Of a DNA stretch of 64,000 nucleotides, positions 26,769 through 38,794 are shown in pieces; position 1 is the first letter of the stretch; each line of letters begins with the position of its first letter. Origin of the DNA: Methylorubrum thiocyanatum (GTDB lineage: Bacteria; Pseudomonadota; Alphaproteobacteria; Rhizobiales; Beijerinckiaceae). The notes beneath the pieces were generated by a model. The model was not told the origin of the DNA and searched no databases. It was given only the letters and a program-made list of their open reading frames with translations. Location of the stretch: NCBI GenBank assembly GCA_014138645.1, contig JACJIB010000004.1, positions 62,001 to 126,000 of the forward strand, in the 5' to 3' direction. Made by a program: the position numbers and the translations under genes.

Positions 26769-27852
26769 AGGGGACGCTGGAGCGGACAACATATCCCGCG
26801 CGGGAGCTTGGGCTTTGCTCTGAATCAGTGCCGTCCGGCGGCCCCGATGTTTTTTCGCGCCGCGGCTCCGGCAGCCGCCGGGCGCGGGGATGGGCGTCCT
26901 CGAAGGCACTCATCAGGCGGGCGGCATCGACCTTGGTGTAGATCTGCGTGGTCGAGAGCGAGGCGTGGCCGAGCAGCTCCTGGATCGCGCGCAATTCCCC
27001 CTGGCGGGCGAGCAGGTGCGTCGCGAAGGAGTGGCGCAGGGCGTGCGGGGTCGCGCTCTCGGGCAGGCCGAGCGCGCCGCGCAAAGCCGCCACCGCGTAC
27101 TGGACGACGCGGGGCGAGAGCGGACCGCCCTTCACCCCGACGAAGAGCGGGCCCTCCGGATCGAGGGGATGCGGGCAGAGCGACAGGTAGGCGGCGACCG
27201 CCTCGGCCACCGCCGGCAGCACCGGCACGGCGCGGACCTTGCCGCCCTTGCCCGTCACCCGCACCTCGTCGATGCCCGGCACCGGCGCGTCGCGGGCGGC
27301 GAGCCCCAGCGCCTCGGAGATGCGCAGGCCCGAGCCGTAGAGCAGCGCGATCACCGCCGCGTCGCGGGCGAGCACCCAGGGCTCGCGGCTGTCATCGGGG
27401 CGGGTTCCGGGTGCGGTCATGGCCAGCGCGGCCGGCACCGGCAGCGGGCGCGGCAGGCGCCGCTCGACCTTGGGCGAGCGCACGGCGCCCAAAGCCGCGA
27501 CGCTGCCGTGTCCCTCGCGCTCGAGGAAGCGGGCGAAGGAGCGCAAACCCGCCAGCATCCGCATCAGGGAACGCCCGCCGATGCCCTCGGCCCGGCGCGC
27601 GGCCATGAAGGCGCGCAGGTCGCGGGGTTTGAGGGCGATCAGCCCGGCGATGGTCGGCGTGCCGAAGCGGGCGGCGCGGTAGGCGAGGAACTGGCGGAGA
27701 TCCCGCTCGTAGGCCTCGACGGTGTTGGCCGCCATGCGGCGCTCGCGGGCGAGCGCCTCGCGCCAGCCGAGCATCGCCGCGCGCAGGGCGGCGTCGCCCG
27801 GCGGCAGCAGGGCCTCGGCATCGACGGCGTGAGGGGACGCGGCGCGCATCAT
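26749..27852 (-). CDS. xerC: Tyrosine recombinase XerC
   Basis: A 367-residue integrase-family recombinase that with XerD resolves chromosome dimers at dif near the division septum. SAM-like N-terminal domain (about 22-115); catalytic residues Arg177 (G-S-G-L-R-I-S-E-A-L), Lys202 (T-G-K-G-G-K), His270-x-x-Arg273 (H-A-L-R-H-S-F-A-T-H-L), His296 and Tyr305. A ~45-residue polar tail follows the core. Starts at the double ATG (27852/27849); upstream in-frame sequence overlaps the divergent glyoxalase gene. No integron or phage genes are adjacent, which favours the housekeeping enzyme. Confidence 0.88.
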   Translation of the reverse strand: MMRAASPHAVDAEALLPPGDAALRAAMLGWREALARERRMAANTVEAYERDLRQFLAYRAARFGTPTIAGLIALKPRDLRAFMAARRAEGIGGRSLMRMLAGLRSFARFLEREGHGSVAALGAVRSPKVERRLPRPLPVPAALAMTAPGTRPDDSREPWVLARDAAVIALLYGSGLRISEALGLAARDAPVPGIDEVRVTGKGGKVRAVPVLPAVAEAVAAYLSLCPHPLDPEGPLFVGVKGGPLSPRVVQYAVAALRGALGLPESATPHALRHSFATHLLARQGELRAIQELLGHASLSTTQIYTKVDAARLMSAFEDAHPRARRLPEPRREKTSGPPDGTDSEQSPSSRAGYVVRSSVPSERRNA

Positions 27853-27964
27853 CGGCGGCAGCAAGCGCCCGGTAGGGTTGATGAAGGGTAAACGGCCAAG
27901 ACCCTTTCCACCCGGCCGTCCTCGCGCCAGATGTGCGCCCATCCGCCAAAGGGAGAGAGGGCCG

Positions 27965-28360
27965 ATGGCCAAGCCCGTCCACACCATGATCCGCGTCCGC
28001 GACGAGGCGCGCTCGCGCGATTACTACGCCCGCGCCTTCGGCCTCGAACCGGCCGACCGCTTCGACTTTCCGGACTTCACGCTGCTCTACCTGCGCGACC
28101 CGTCCTCGCCGTTCGAACTCGAACTGACGGTCAACAAGGACCGCTCGGAGCCCTACAATCTCGGCGACGGCTACGGCCATCTCGCCTTCGTGGTCGAGGA
28201 CGCGGAGGCCGAACATGCCCGCTTCGAGCGCGAGGGATTCCCGGTCACGCCGGTCAAGACCCTCAAGCACGGCGAGACCGCGCTCGCGACCTTCTTCTTC
28301 GCCACCGACCCGGACGGCTACAAGATCGAGGTGATCCAGAAGGGCGGCCGCTTCGCCTGA
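27965..28360 (+). CDS. gloA: Lactoylglutathione lyase (glyoxalase I)
   Basis: A 131-residue VOC-fold metalloenzyme that converts the methylglyoxal-glutathione adduct to lactoylglutathione. Metal ligands His6, Glu51/53, His72 and Glu122 are in place (V-H-T-M, F-E-L-E-L, G-Y-G-H-L-A-F, Y-K-I-E-V-I). The start ATG follows GGGAGAGAGGG. It is divergent from xerC. Confidence 0.92.
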   Translation: MAKPVHTMIRVRDEARSRDYYARAFGLEPADRFDFPDFTLLYLRDPSSPFELELTVNKDRSEPYNLGDGYGHLAFVVEDAEAEHARFEREGFPVTPVKTLKHGETALATFFFATDPDGYKIEVIQKGGRFA

Positions 28361-28372
28361 CACCTCAGGGCT

Positions 28373-28741
28373 TTACGGGGTCTTCTCCAGCCGCTCCAGG
28401 GCGGCCAGCGCCTTCTCGCAGGAGGCCGGAGAGGGCGCCGGCAGGCTCGTTTCCAGGCGCATCGCGTCGTCGAGCGACAGGACGTAGCGCTCCTCGGTGA
28501 GCGCCCGGCCGACCGCCGCCAGCATGCGCGCGCGGCCGGCCCGCAGCACGCGCTCGACCCGCTCGCGCTCGGCACCGCAGGCCAGCGCCCGACCGAGGGT
28601 CTTGCCCTCGCGCTCGCCTTCGGCCTGGGGAATGACCAGCGGCCGGGCATGGCCCGCATCGGGCGGCGTCTGCGCCCAGGCCGCGAAGGCCGCGAGGACG
28701 GCGAGCGTGAACGCGCAGACGCGACAGACCGCTGAACGCAT
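28373..28741 (-). CDS. Small exported protein of unknown function
   Basis: A 122-residue precursor: signal peptide with L-A-V-L-A-A-F-A-A-W-A followed by a helical, charged body containing two cysteines (A-L-A-C-G-A and A-S-C-E-K). The ATG has AGGAAA in front. The Cys pair and size suggest a soluble periplasmic protein, possibly disulfide-linked. No named family recognised. It is convergent with gloA. Confidence 0.6.
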   Translation of the reverse strand: MRSAVCRVCAFTLAVLAAFAAWAQTPPDAGHARPLVIPQAEGEREGKTLGRALACGAERERVERVLRAGRARMLAAVGRALTEERYVLSLDDAMRLETSLPAPSPASCEKALAALERLEKTP

Positions 28742-29595
28742 CGAACCGTTTCCTTCCTGTCTCGCGCCTGTCTCGCGCTCGTATTGCGACGTGCCGTCTC
28801 GAAGATCGCGCGGCCGTGACAGGCCGCGTGCGTTCCCTCACGCTCTCGGGAGCGAATCTCGGCCACGGTCAAGCTGGAAACGACAGGGGGCGGCAATGAG
28901 TCCTTCCGGCAGCGTGGCGGTGGCGACGGACAGTGGGGTCGAGAGGGCGCGCGAGAAGGCGCGCCGCGGACGCATCCCGTTGAGCCTCAAGCTCGCCTAT
29001 TCGGCCTTCATGGCGGTGCTGGTCCCGGTCTACCTCTTCCATTACGGGCCCACGAACTTCCTGTATTTCTGCGACATCGCCCTGATCCTGACCCTCGTCG
29101 GCCTCTGGATGGAGAGCGCGCTGCTCGTCTCGGTCTGCGCGGTCGGCATCCTCGCGCCGCAACTGCTCTGGAACGTCGATTTCCTGGTCCAGGCCACGGG
29201 CCATCCGCTGACCGGCATGACCGCCTACATGTTCAACGCGCAGACCTCGCCGTTCCTGCGGGGGCTGTCGCTGTTCCACGGCTGGCTGCCGTTCCTGCTC
29301 GTCTACCTCGTGTGGCGGCTCGGCTACGACCGCCGCGCCTGGGGCGCTTGGTCGGCGCTGGCCGTCGTCGTCCTGTGCGTCTGCTTCTTCCTGATGCCGC
29401 CGCCGCGGCCCGATCCGGGTCTGACCCCGGTCAACATCAACTACGTCTGGGGCATGAGCGACCATGCCGCCCAGACCTTCATGCCGGCCTGGGCGTGGTT
29501 CGCGGGCCTCGCCGTCGGCATTCCGGCGCTGATCTGCTGGCCGACCCACCGGCTCCTGATCCGGCTGATGCCCGAGGCGCCCGCCCGATCCCCGA

Positions 29596-32076
<2,481 letters not shown>

Positions 32077-32160
32077 GGTCCGCGAGGTGCCGCGGTTCGG
32101 GTCCGGGCGCAACTGTTTCGCTAAGGTTCTGCCGTCTCGGACCGCGGGTCGAGACCCACG

Positions 32161-32180
32161 AAGATTTGTTAACATATCTT
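32161..32180. promoter_or_regulatory. AT-rich 20-bp near-palindrome upstream of hrpB and the His-rich gene
   Basis: AAGATTTGTTAACATATCTT is palindromic at 18 of 20 positions, centred on GTTAAC, in a very GC-rich setting. It lies 84 bp before the hrpB start and 79 bp before the His-rich gene start, so either could be controlled. It may be an operator or a promoter melting region. Confidence 0.45.
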
Positions 32181-32258
32181 GGGATTTTTCGGAACGGACG
32201 GACGGATCGCGACTTGTGGGCTTGGCGTGCGGCACGTGCACGCGACGGAGACACGACG

Positions 32259-32576
32259 ATGCGTATTGCCCTGACACTCGCAGCCGGCGCGCTGCTCGGC
32301 AGCCTTGGCCTGGGAGCGGTGTCGGCCTCCGCCGCCCCCGCCATGCCGGCGCCCGACGCCATCGCCGGCCGCACGGCCGAGACCGTGCGCGACCAGCACC
32401 ACGACCATTGGCACCGCCCCCACCGGAGCGTGCTCGGTCACCACCATTCGACCAAGGCCGAGCGCCACCGCCGCCGGATGAACACCCACCATCACGGCAA
32501 TCCGAACGCCCGCAACCCGGAGCGGCCCGGCTACCAGCAGCAGCTCGGCGGCACCACGGGCGGCCCGCGCTACTGA
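32259..32576 (+). CDS. Small secreted histidine-rich protein
   Basis: A 105-residue precursor with a signal peptide ([22 protein letters not shown]). The mature chain carries 12 histidines, mostly in [15 protein letters not shown] and N-T-H-H-H-G clusters, then a Pro/Gln/Gly tail. Such clusters often bind Zn, Ni or Cu, but this is inference. ATG preceded by GGAG. Family not recognised. Confidence 0.75.
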   Translation: MRIALTLAAGALLGSLGLGAVSASAAPAMPAPDAIAGRTAETVRDQHHDHWHRPHRSVLGHHHSTKAERHRRRMNTHHHGNPNARNPERPGYQQQLGGTTGGPRY

Positions 32577-32760
32577 GCGCGCCGATCCGCCGACCGCTTC
32601 TGGGGCCCGCCCGGCACGATGCCGGGCGGGCCTCCGCCGTTCTCGGGTCGGTCCCGCGGCCACCCGCGCTTGCGACGGCTGGGGAGAGCGCCCACTTGTC
32701 CACGGACTTCACGGTTGCCCGGCGGTGCCCGGCCGGGGCGGGGCTGCTAGCCTCTCTCCC

Positions 32761-35508
32761 ATGCCCAGCCCCAAACGCTCCCAACCCCTCGAACGGCGTG
32801 CCCAGGCGGCGGATACGGTGACCTCCTCGCCCCTCGACATCCCCGGCGCCACGCCGATGATGGCGCAGTACATCGAGATCAAGGCCGCCAATCCGGACTG
32901 CCTGCTGTTCTACCGGATGGGCGACTTCTACGAGCTGTTCTTCGAGGATGCGGAGATCGCCTCCCGCGCGCTCGGCATCGTCCTGACCAAGCGCGGAAAG
33001 CACGGCGGCGCCGACATCCCGATGTGCGGCGTGCCCCTGGAGCGGGCCGACGACTACCTGCACCGGCTGATCGCTTTGGGCCACCGCGTCGCCGTCTGCC
33101 AGCAGACCGAGGACGCGGCCGAGGCCAAGAAACGCGGCCCGAAATCGGTGGTGCGGCGCGAGGTGATCCGCCTCGTCACGCCGGGCACGCTCACCGAGGA
33201 CCGCCTGCTCGACCCGACGCGGGCCAACCTGCTGCTCGCCATCGGCCGGCGGAAGGTCTCCGACACCCGCGACGCCTACGGACTCGCTGCGCTGGATATC
33301 TCGACCGGCCGCTTCTCCTTGAGCGAGGTGGAGGGCTCCGAACTCGCCGCGGCCATCGCCCGGCACGAGCCGCGGGAGATCGTGCTCTCGGAGGTCATCC
33401 ACGCCGATCCAGGCCTAGCCAAGCTGTGGCGGGAGACCAAGGCCGCGGTCGTGCCGCTGGCCCAGGGCGAGCTGGAGCCGGCCTCGGCCGAGCGGCGCAT
33501 CCGCGAGCAGTTCGGCGTCAAGACGCTCGACGGGTTCGGACATTTCAGCCGGGCGGAGATCGCCGCCGCCGGAGCGGCTTTGCTCTATCTCGAACGGACG
33601 CAGCTCGGCACCCGCGTGCCGCTCTCCGCGCCGAGCCGGGAGGCGACGGGGGCGACGCTCGCCATCGACGCGGCCACCCGCGCCAACCTCGAACTCACCC
33701 GCACCCTGTCGGGCGAGCGCAAGGGCAGCCTGCTCGACGCCATCGACCGCACGGTGTCGGCCGGCGGCGCCCGGCTGCTCGCCGAACACCTCGCCGGGCC
33801 CCTGACGGACCTGACGAAGATCGGACGGCGGCACGATGCCGTCGCCTTCCTGGCGCAGGACGGCGCGCTGCGGGTGCAGCTTCGCGACGCGCTGCACGCC
33901 GCCCCCGACATCGCCCGGGCGCTCTCGCGGATCGGCCTGAACCGGGCCGGCCCGCGCGACCTCGCGGCGCTCCGCGACGGGCTCGCCGCCGCCGCGACGA
34001 TCAGCGAGCGGCTGTCGTGCGAAGACTTACCGGACGGGCTCGCCCGCCTCGCCCGCCGCCTCGACAAGGCCGACCGGGCGCTCACGGAAGAACTGGCCGC
34101 CGCGCTCAGCGACGACCTGCCGCTCAACCGCCGCGACGGTGGTTTCGTGCGCGCGGGCTACCACGCCGAGATCGACGAGGCCCGTCTCCTCGGCCAGGAT
34201 TCGCGAAAGGTCATCGCCGCGCTCCAGGCGCGCTATGCCGAGGCCACCGGCTGCCGGACGCTCCGGATCAAGCACAACAATGTGCTCGGCTACTACATCG
34301 AGGTGCCGCAGGCGGTGGGCGAGGCCTGCCTCAAGGGCCTGATGCAGGACTTCGTGCATCGCCAGACCATGGTCGATGCGATGCGCTTCACCAGCGTCGA
34401 GCTCGGCGAGTTGGAATCGAAGATCGCGGGCGCCTCCGACCGGGTGCTGGCGCTCGAATCGGCGGTGTTCGATGCCTTGAGCGCGCGGGTCAGCGAGGGC
34501 GCGGAGGCGATCGCCGACATCGCCGAGGCGCTGTCGGGCCTCGACGTGGCGGCGAGCCACGCCGAACTCGCCGTCGAACTCGCCTGGACCCGGCCGGTCA
34601 TCGACGAGAGCCTCGCCTTCGAGGTCAAGGGCGGGCGCCATCCCGTCGTGGAGGCGGCGCTGACGAAGGCGGGCGAGGCCTTCATCGCCAATGCCTGCGA
34701 CCTGTCCGGCGACGAGGCCGGGCGCATCCGCCTCGTGACGGGCCCGAACATGGGCGGCAAGTCGACCTTCCTGCGCCAGAACGCGCTGATCGCCGTGCTG
34801 GCGCAGATGGGCGCCTTCGTGCCGGCGGCCTCCGCCCGGCTCGGCGTGGTCGATCGCCTATTCTCCCGCGTGGGCGCGGCCGACGACCTCGCGCGGGGCC
34901 ACTCGACCTTCATGGTCGAGATGGTCGAGACCGCCGCGATCCTCAACCAGGCGACGCGCCGCTCGCTCGTGGTGCTCGACGAGATCGGGCGGGGCACCGC
35001 GACCTTCGACGGCCTCTCCATCGCCTGGGCCTGCCTGGAGCACCTGCACGAGAAGAACGGCTGCCGGGCGCTGTTCGCCACCCACTTCCACGAGTTGACG
35101 GCGCTGAGCCAGCGCCTGCCGCGCCTCGACAACGCGACCCTGAAAGTGGCCGAGGATCGGGGCGACGTGGTGTTCCTGCACGAGGTGGTGCCGGGCGTGG
35201 CCGAGCGCTCCTACGGCCTGCAGGTCGCCCGCCTCGCCGGCCTGCCGCCGAGCGTGGTGGCACGCGCCGGCGCGATCCTGAAAGGTCTCGAAAGCTCCGA
35301 GCGCGAGCGCCCCGCCCGCCGCAAGATCGACGACCTGCCGCTCTTCGCAAGCCTCGCCGCCGCACCGCCCCCGCCGCCGGAACCGGTGAAGCCCGAGCCC
35401 GACGACCGGCTCGGCCGATTGATCGACGACCTCGATCCCGACGCGCTGACCCCGCGCGAGGCGCTCGACGCGCTCTACCGGCTGAAGAAGGAGCGGGCCG
35501 CGGGGTGA
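32761..35508 (+). CDS. mutS: DNA mismatch repair protein MutS
   Basis: A 915-residue MutS. Mismatch-reading F-x-E motif is at residues 56-58 ([11 protein letters not shown]), the Walker A G-P-N-M-G-G-K-S is at 661-668, and the [17 protein letters not shown] signature follows. Recognises mismatches and loops and, with MutL, directs repair. A GTG 36 bp upstream would add 12 residues; the ATG at 32761 is preferred. mutL lies about 18 kb downstream in the window, on the same strand but separate. Confidence 0.97.
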   Translation: MPSPKRSQPLERRAQAADTVTSSPLDIPGATPMMAQYIEIKAANPDCLLFYRMGDFYELFFEDAEIASRALGIVLTKRGKHGGADIPMCGVPLERADDYLHRLIALGHRVAVCQQTEDAAEAKKRGPKSVVRREVIRLVTPGTLTEDRLLDPTRANLLLAIGRRKVSDTRDAYGLAALDISTGRFSLSEVEGSELAAAIARHEPREIVLSEVIHADPGLAKLWRETKAAVVPLAQGELEPASAERRIREQFGVKTLDGFGHFSRAEIAAAGAALLYLERTQLGTRVPLSAPSREATGATLAIDAATRANLELTRTLSGERKGSLLDAIDRTVSAGGARLLAEHLAGPLTDLTKIGRRHDAVAFLAQDGALRVQLRDALHAAPDIARALSRIGLNRAGPRDLAALRDGLAAAATISERLSCEDLPDGLARLARRLDKADRALTEELAAALSDDLPLNRRDGGFVRAGYHAEIDEARLLGQDSRKVIAALQARYAEATGCRTLRIKHNNVLGYYIEVPQAVGEACLKGLMQDFVHRQTMVDAMRFTSVELGELESKIAGASDRVLALESAVFDALSARVSEGAEAIADIAEALSGLDVAASHAELAVELAWTRPVIDESLAFEVKGGRHPVVEAALTKAGEAFIANACDLSGDEAGRIRLVTGPNMGGKSTFLRQNALIAVLAQMGAFVPAASARLGVVDRLFSRVGAADDLARGHSTFMVEMVETAAILNQATRRSLVVLDEIGRGTATFDGLSIAWACLEHLHEKNGCRALFATHFHELTALSQRLPRLDNATLKVAEDRGDVVFLHEVVPGVAERSYGLQVARLAGLPPSVVARAGAILKGLESSERERPARRKIDDLPLFASLAAAPPPPPEPVKPEPDDRLGRLIDDLDPDALTPREALDALYRLKKERAAG

Positions 35509-35712
35509 GGGCGGCTCCGACGCGCGCGGCGCGGTCCGAGGCCGCGGGACCGTGCGGCTCACGGGACGGAACAGGTCTGCTATAGAGCCTTGCGCAGATG
35601 CCGGCCCCGCTCCGGCCCGACCGTCGTCTCTTCCCCTCGCGATCCTGGGCCAGCCCGGGATTGGGAGATCGCACGGGGGAGGGGGCACCGGGCCGCTCGG
35701 AAACAGATCTCG

Positions 35713-37830
35713 ATGCTCCGTCTCGTCCTCGCCCTCCTCCTGACGCTCAGTGCTCCCGGCCTCGCCGCGGCGCAGGGGGCGATGACGGCGGTGAAGGCCA
35801 AGGATCTCGTGCGGGCGAGTCTGGTGGCCGAGCGCGAGGCGCTGGTGCCCGGCGGCACGGTGATGCTCGGCCTGCACATGGCGATGAAGCCGGGCTGGCA
35901 CGTCTACTGGCGCAATCCCGGCGATTCCGGCCTGCCGCCGGAGATGGCGTGGCGCCTGCCGGAGGGCTTTGCCGTGGGCGCCGTGCAGTGGCCGGTCCCG
36001 GAGCGCATCCCGGTCCAGACCCTGATGAATTTCGGCTACGAGGGCGCCGTCACCCTGCTGGTGCCGCTCACAGTGCCGGAGAACGCCAAGGTTGGCGGGA
36101 CGGTGCGGCTCGCCGGCACGCTCTCCTACCTCGTCTGCGAGGAGATCTGCATTCCGGGTTCGGCGGAACTGAGCCTCGACCTGCCGGTGGCGAGCAGCGC
36201 CGAGCCCGCCTCGGGCCAAGCCGCCCTGTTCGCCCGCGCCCGCGCCGCCCTGCCCGAGGCCGCGCCCGGCCCCCACCGCACCACCCGCGCGGGCGACCGG
36301 CTGGTGCTGCATCTCGACCGGCCGGGCCTCGCGGGCGTCAGCGGCGCGGCGTTCTTCCCCTATGCGGAAGGCGCGCTCGACAACGCCGCCCCGCAGGATC
36401 TCGCCGTCGACGAAGCCGGACTGCGCCTCACCCTCACGCCGGGGGACGCGAAGGCGGCGCCCGAGGCGCTCGCCGGCGTGCTCGCCTTCACCGAGGACGG
36501 CACGCGCCGGGCCTACGCCCTGGGACCGGAACCCGCGCCCGCGCCGACGGCGTCCGCTCTCGCCGCACCCGAGGCGCCCCCCGCCCCGGCGAGCGAAGAA
36601 ACCCTGACGCTGTGGAGCGCCGCGGGTCTGGCGCTTCTCGGCGGGCTCCTGCTCAATCTGATGCCCTGCGTCTTTCCCGTGCTCTCGATCAAGGTGCTCA
36701 GCCTCGTGCGGCAGGCGGGCGAATCCGCCACCCGCGTGCGGCTGCACGGGCTCGCCTACACCGCGGGTGTGCTCGCGAGCTTCCTCGGACTCGCCGGGCT
36801 GCTGATCGCGCTGAAGGCCGGCGGCGCCGGGATCGGCTGGGGCTTCCAGCTGCAGTCGCCGGTGGTGGTGGCGCTGCTGGCCTACGGGCTGTTCGCCATG
36901 GGCCTCAGCCTGTCGGGCGTGGTGCATCTCGGCGGCGGGATCGCCGGGCTCGGCGACGGCCTGACCCGGCGGGCGGGCTATCAGGGCTCGTTCTTCACCG
37001 GCGTGCTGGCGACGCTCGTCGCCACGCCCTGCACCGCGCCGTTCATGGGCGCGGCGGTGGGCTTCGCCCTGACGCAATCGCCGCTCACGGCGCTCACCGT
37101 CTTCGCGAGCCTCGGCCTTGGGCTCGCCCTGCCGTTCCTCATGCTCACCCTGTTCCCGCAGGCGCTGCGCCTGCTGCCCCGGCCCGGCGCCTGGATGGAC
37201 GTACTGAAGGGCGCGCTCGCCTTCCCCGTCTACGCCACCGTGGCGTGGCTGGTCTGGGTGCTGGCGCAGCAGGTCGGGCCGGACGGGCTGCTCGCGGGGC
37301 TGACCGGTCTCGTGCTGGTGGCGCTGGCCGCCTGGGCCTGGGAGCGCGCCCGCCATGCGGGGCGGCTCGGCACGGGTCTCAGCCGCGCGGCGGCCCTCGT
37401 CGCACTCGCCGCCTCCCTCGGCCTCGTCGCGATCCTCGACGGCGACCGCGCCACCGCGCGCACCGCTCTGGCCCAGGGCGAGGAAGCGTTTACACAGGCC
37501 CGCCTCGACGCGCTCCGCGCGGAGGGACGCACGGTGTTCGTGGATATGACGGCGGCGTGGTGCATCACCTGCCAGGTCAACGAGCGCACCGTCATCGCCC
37601 GCGCGGGCGTGCAGGCGGCGTTCCGGGCGGGACAGGTTGTCTACCTGAAGGGCGACTGGACCAACCAGAACCCGGAGATCACCCGCCTCCTGGAGCGCTA
37701 CGGCCGCAGCGGCGTGCCGCTCTACCTCGTCTATCGCGGCACAAGCGAGGCGCAGGTGCTGCCGCAGCTCCTGACCGAGGGAATCGTGCTCGCGGCGATC
37801 GGACAGAAGGACGTCGCGGCGGCGCAGTAG
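35713..37830 (+). CDS. dsbD: Thiol:disulfide interchange protein DsbD
   Basis: A 705-residue membrane reductant shuttle carrying electrons from cytosolic thioredoxin to the periplasm. Signal peptide and N-terminal periplasmic domain with the C-E-E-I-C pair (Cys142, Cys146), eight-helix core with Cys319 (L-M-P-C-V-F-P) and Cys440 (A-T-P-C-T-A-P), and C-terminal thioredoxin-like domain with C-I-T-C (Cys617, Cys620). All three redox pairs are intact. The start was taken at M-L-R-L-V-L-A-L-L-L for a clean signal peptide. Partners such as CcmG/DsbC are not in the window. Confidence 0.94.
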   Translation: MLRLVLALLLTLSAPGLAAAQGAMTAVKAKDLVRASLVAEREALVPGGTVMLGLHMAMKPGWHVYWRNPGDSGLPPEMAWRLPEGFAVGAVQWPVPERIPVQTLMNFGYEGAVTLLVPLTVPENAKVGGTVRLAGTLSYLVCEEICIPGSAELSLDLPVASSAEPASGQAALFARARAALPEAAPGPHRTTRAGDRLVLHLDRPGLAGVSGAAFFPYAEGALDNAAPQDLAVDEAGLRLTLTPGDAKAAPEALAGVLAFTEDGTRRAYALGPEPAPAPTASALAAPEAPPAPASEETLTLWSAAGLALLGGLLLNLMPCVFPVLSIKVLSLVRQAGESATRVRLHGLAYTAGVLASFLGLAGLLIALKAGGAGIGWGFQLQSPVVVALLAYGLFAMGLSLSGVVHLGGGIAGLGDGLTRRAGYQGSFFTGVLATLVATPCTAPFMGAAVGFALTQSPLTALTVFASLGLGLALPFLMLTLFPQALRLLPRPGAWMDVLKGALAFPVYATVAWLVWVLAQQVGPDGLLAGLTGLVLVALAAWAWERARHAGRLGTGLSRAAALVALAASLGLVAILDGDRATARTALAQGEEAFTQARLDALRAEGRTVFVDMTAAWCITCQVNERTVIARAGVQAAFRAGQVVYLKGDWTNQNPEITRLLERYGRSGVPLYLVYRGTSEAQVLPQLLTEGIVLAAIGQKDVAAAQ

Positions 37831-37852
37831 GGCCCTATCACGGTTCAGCCCA

Positions 37853-38050
37853 TCCCCTCTCCCCGCACGCGGGGAGAGGGCCGCGACGACCCCGTCGTCG
37901 GCGCGGCGAGGCGGCAGCCGAAGGTGAGGGGGCTTGGCCGAATGAGCCTCATCCTGAGCCGCCCCCTCACCGCCGCTCCGGCTACGCCTCCGCTTCCTGT
38001 CTGCACGACAAGGTGCAGACAGGCCTCTCCCCGCACAGCGGGGAGAGGGG
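37853..38050. repeat. ~200-bp composite multi-hairpin element, copy 1
   Basis: Order of parts: stem CCCTCTCCCCGC/GCGGGGAGAGGG (37855-37880); a GACGAC/GTCGTC stem; GCGAGGCGGCAGCCGA; central arms GGTGAGGGGG and CCCCCTCACC with GCCTCATCC in the loop; CGCCGCTCCGGCT; stem CCTGTCTGCAC/GTGCAGACAGG (37996-38023); stem CCTCTCCCCGC/GCGGGGAGAGG (38024-38049). It fills the convergent gap between dsbD and wrbA. The second copy is at 47120-47318. Confidence 0.85.
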
Positions 38051-38060
38051 GGAGCCCTGA

Positions 38061-38660
38061 TCAGCCCGCGAGCTTGGCGGCGATGCCCGCTACGTGGCGG
38101 CCCTGGAAGCGGGCGCCGTCGAGTTCGACCTGGGAGGGCTGGCGCGAGCCGTCGCCGTCGGCGATCGTGGTGGCGCCGTAGGGCGAGTTGCCCTTCACCT
38201 GCTCGACGCCGTTCTGGCCCGCGAAGCTGTAGGGCAGGCCCACCACCACCATGCCGTGGTGGAACATCACCGTGTGGAAGCTCGTCAGCGTCGTCTCCTG
38301 GCCGCCGTGCTGCGAGGCGGTCGAGGTAAAGGCCGAGCCGACCTTGCCCACCAGCGCGCCCTTGGCCCACAGGCCGCCGGTCTGGTCGATGAACTGCTTC
38401 ATCTGCGAGGCCATGTTGCCGTAGCGGGTCGGCGTGCCGAAGATGATCGCATCGTAATCGGCCAGTTCCTCGACGGTGGCGATCGGCGCCGCCTGGTCGA
38501 GCTTGTAGTGGAACTGCCGGGCGACCTCTTCCGGCACCAGTTCCGGCACGCGCTTGACCGCGACCTCGGCCCCGGCCTCGCGGGCGCCCTCGGCCACGGC
38601 GTTGGCCATCTGCTCCACATGCCCCCAGGACGAGTAATAGAGCACCAGAACCTTCGCCAT
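38061..38660 (-). CDS. wrbA: NAD(P)H:quinone oxidoreductase, WrbA type
   Basis: A 199-residue flavodoxin-fold FMN protein. Y-Y-S-S-W-G-H-V near the start (FMN phosphate loop), G-T-P-T-R-Y-G-N-M and [13 protein letters not shown] are WrbA hallmarks. It performs two-electron reduction of quinones, avoiding semiquinone radicals. ATG preceded by GGGAGAG. Divergent from a LysR-type regulator with repeated TTGCA/TGCAA sites between them, so it is probably regulated by that protein. Confidence 0.94.
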
Positions 38661-38738
38661 CGTCGTCTCTCCCGTTCATGGGGCCCGCAGATCGGGCCCG
38701 AGCGTCGAATGCACCACTCCTATGGAGGTTCGCGCCAT

Positions 38739-38784
38739 TTGCAGAAACGCCCTGCCGTGCAAGATTGCTCTTGCATCACTGCAA
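38739..38784. promoter_or_regulatory. Candidate LysR operator: TTGCA/TGCAA half-sites in the wrbA-lysR gap
   Basis: TTGCA at 38739-38743, TGCAA at 38758-38762, and the compact palindrome TTGCA-TCAC-TGCAA at 38771-38784, which abuts and slightly overlaps the LysR gene's AAGGAG site. Repeated dyads in a LysR/target divergent gap are the expected layout for autoregulation and activation. Confidence 0.55.
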
Positions 38785-38794
38785 GGAGTTTCCG

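Noticed and set aside
26749..27852. The tyrosine recombinase considered as a phage or island integrase
   Set aside because: No attachment site, tRNA, excisionase or mobile genes nearby, and the sequence reads as XerC.
34858..38679. A 1273-codon open frame on the minus strand opposite mutS and dsbD
   Set aside because: It is antisense to two well-supported genes, has low-complexity Arg/Gly/Ala/His composition and no domain; long antisense frames are expected at this GC content.
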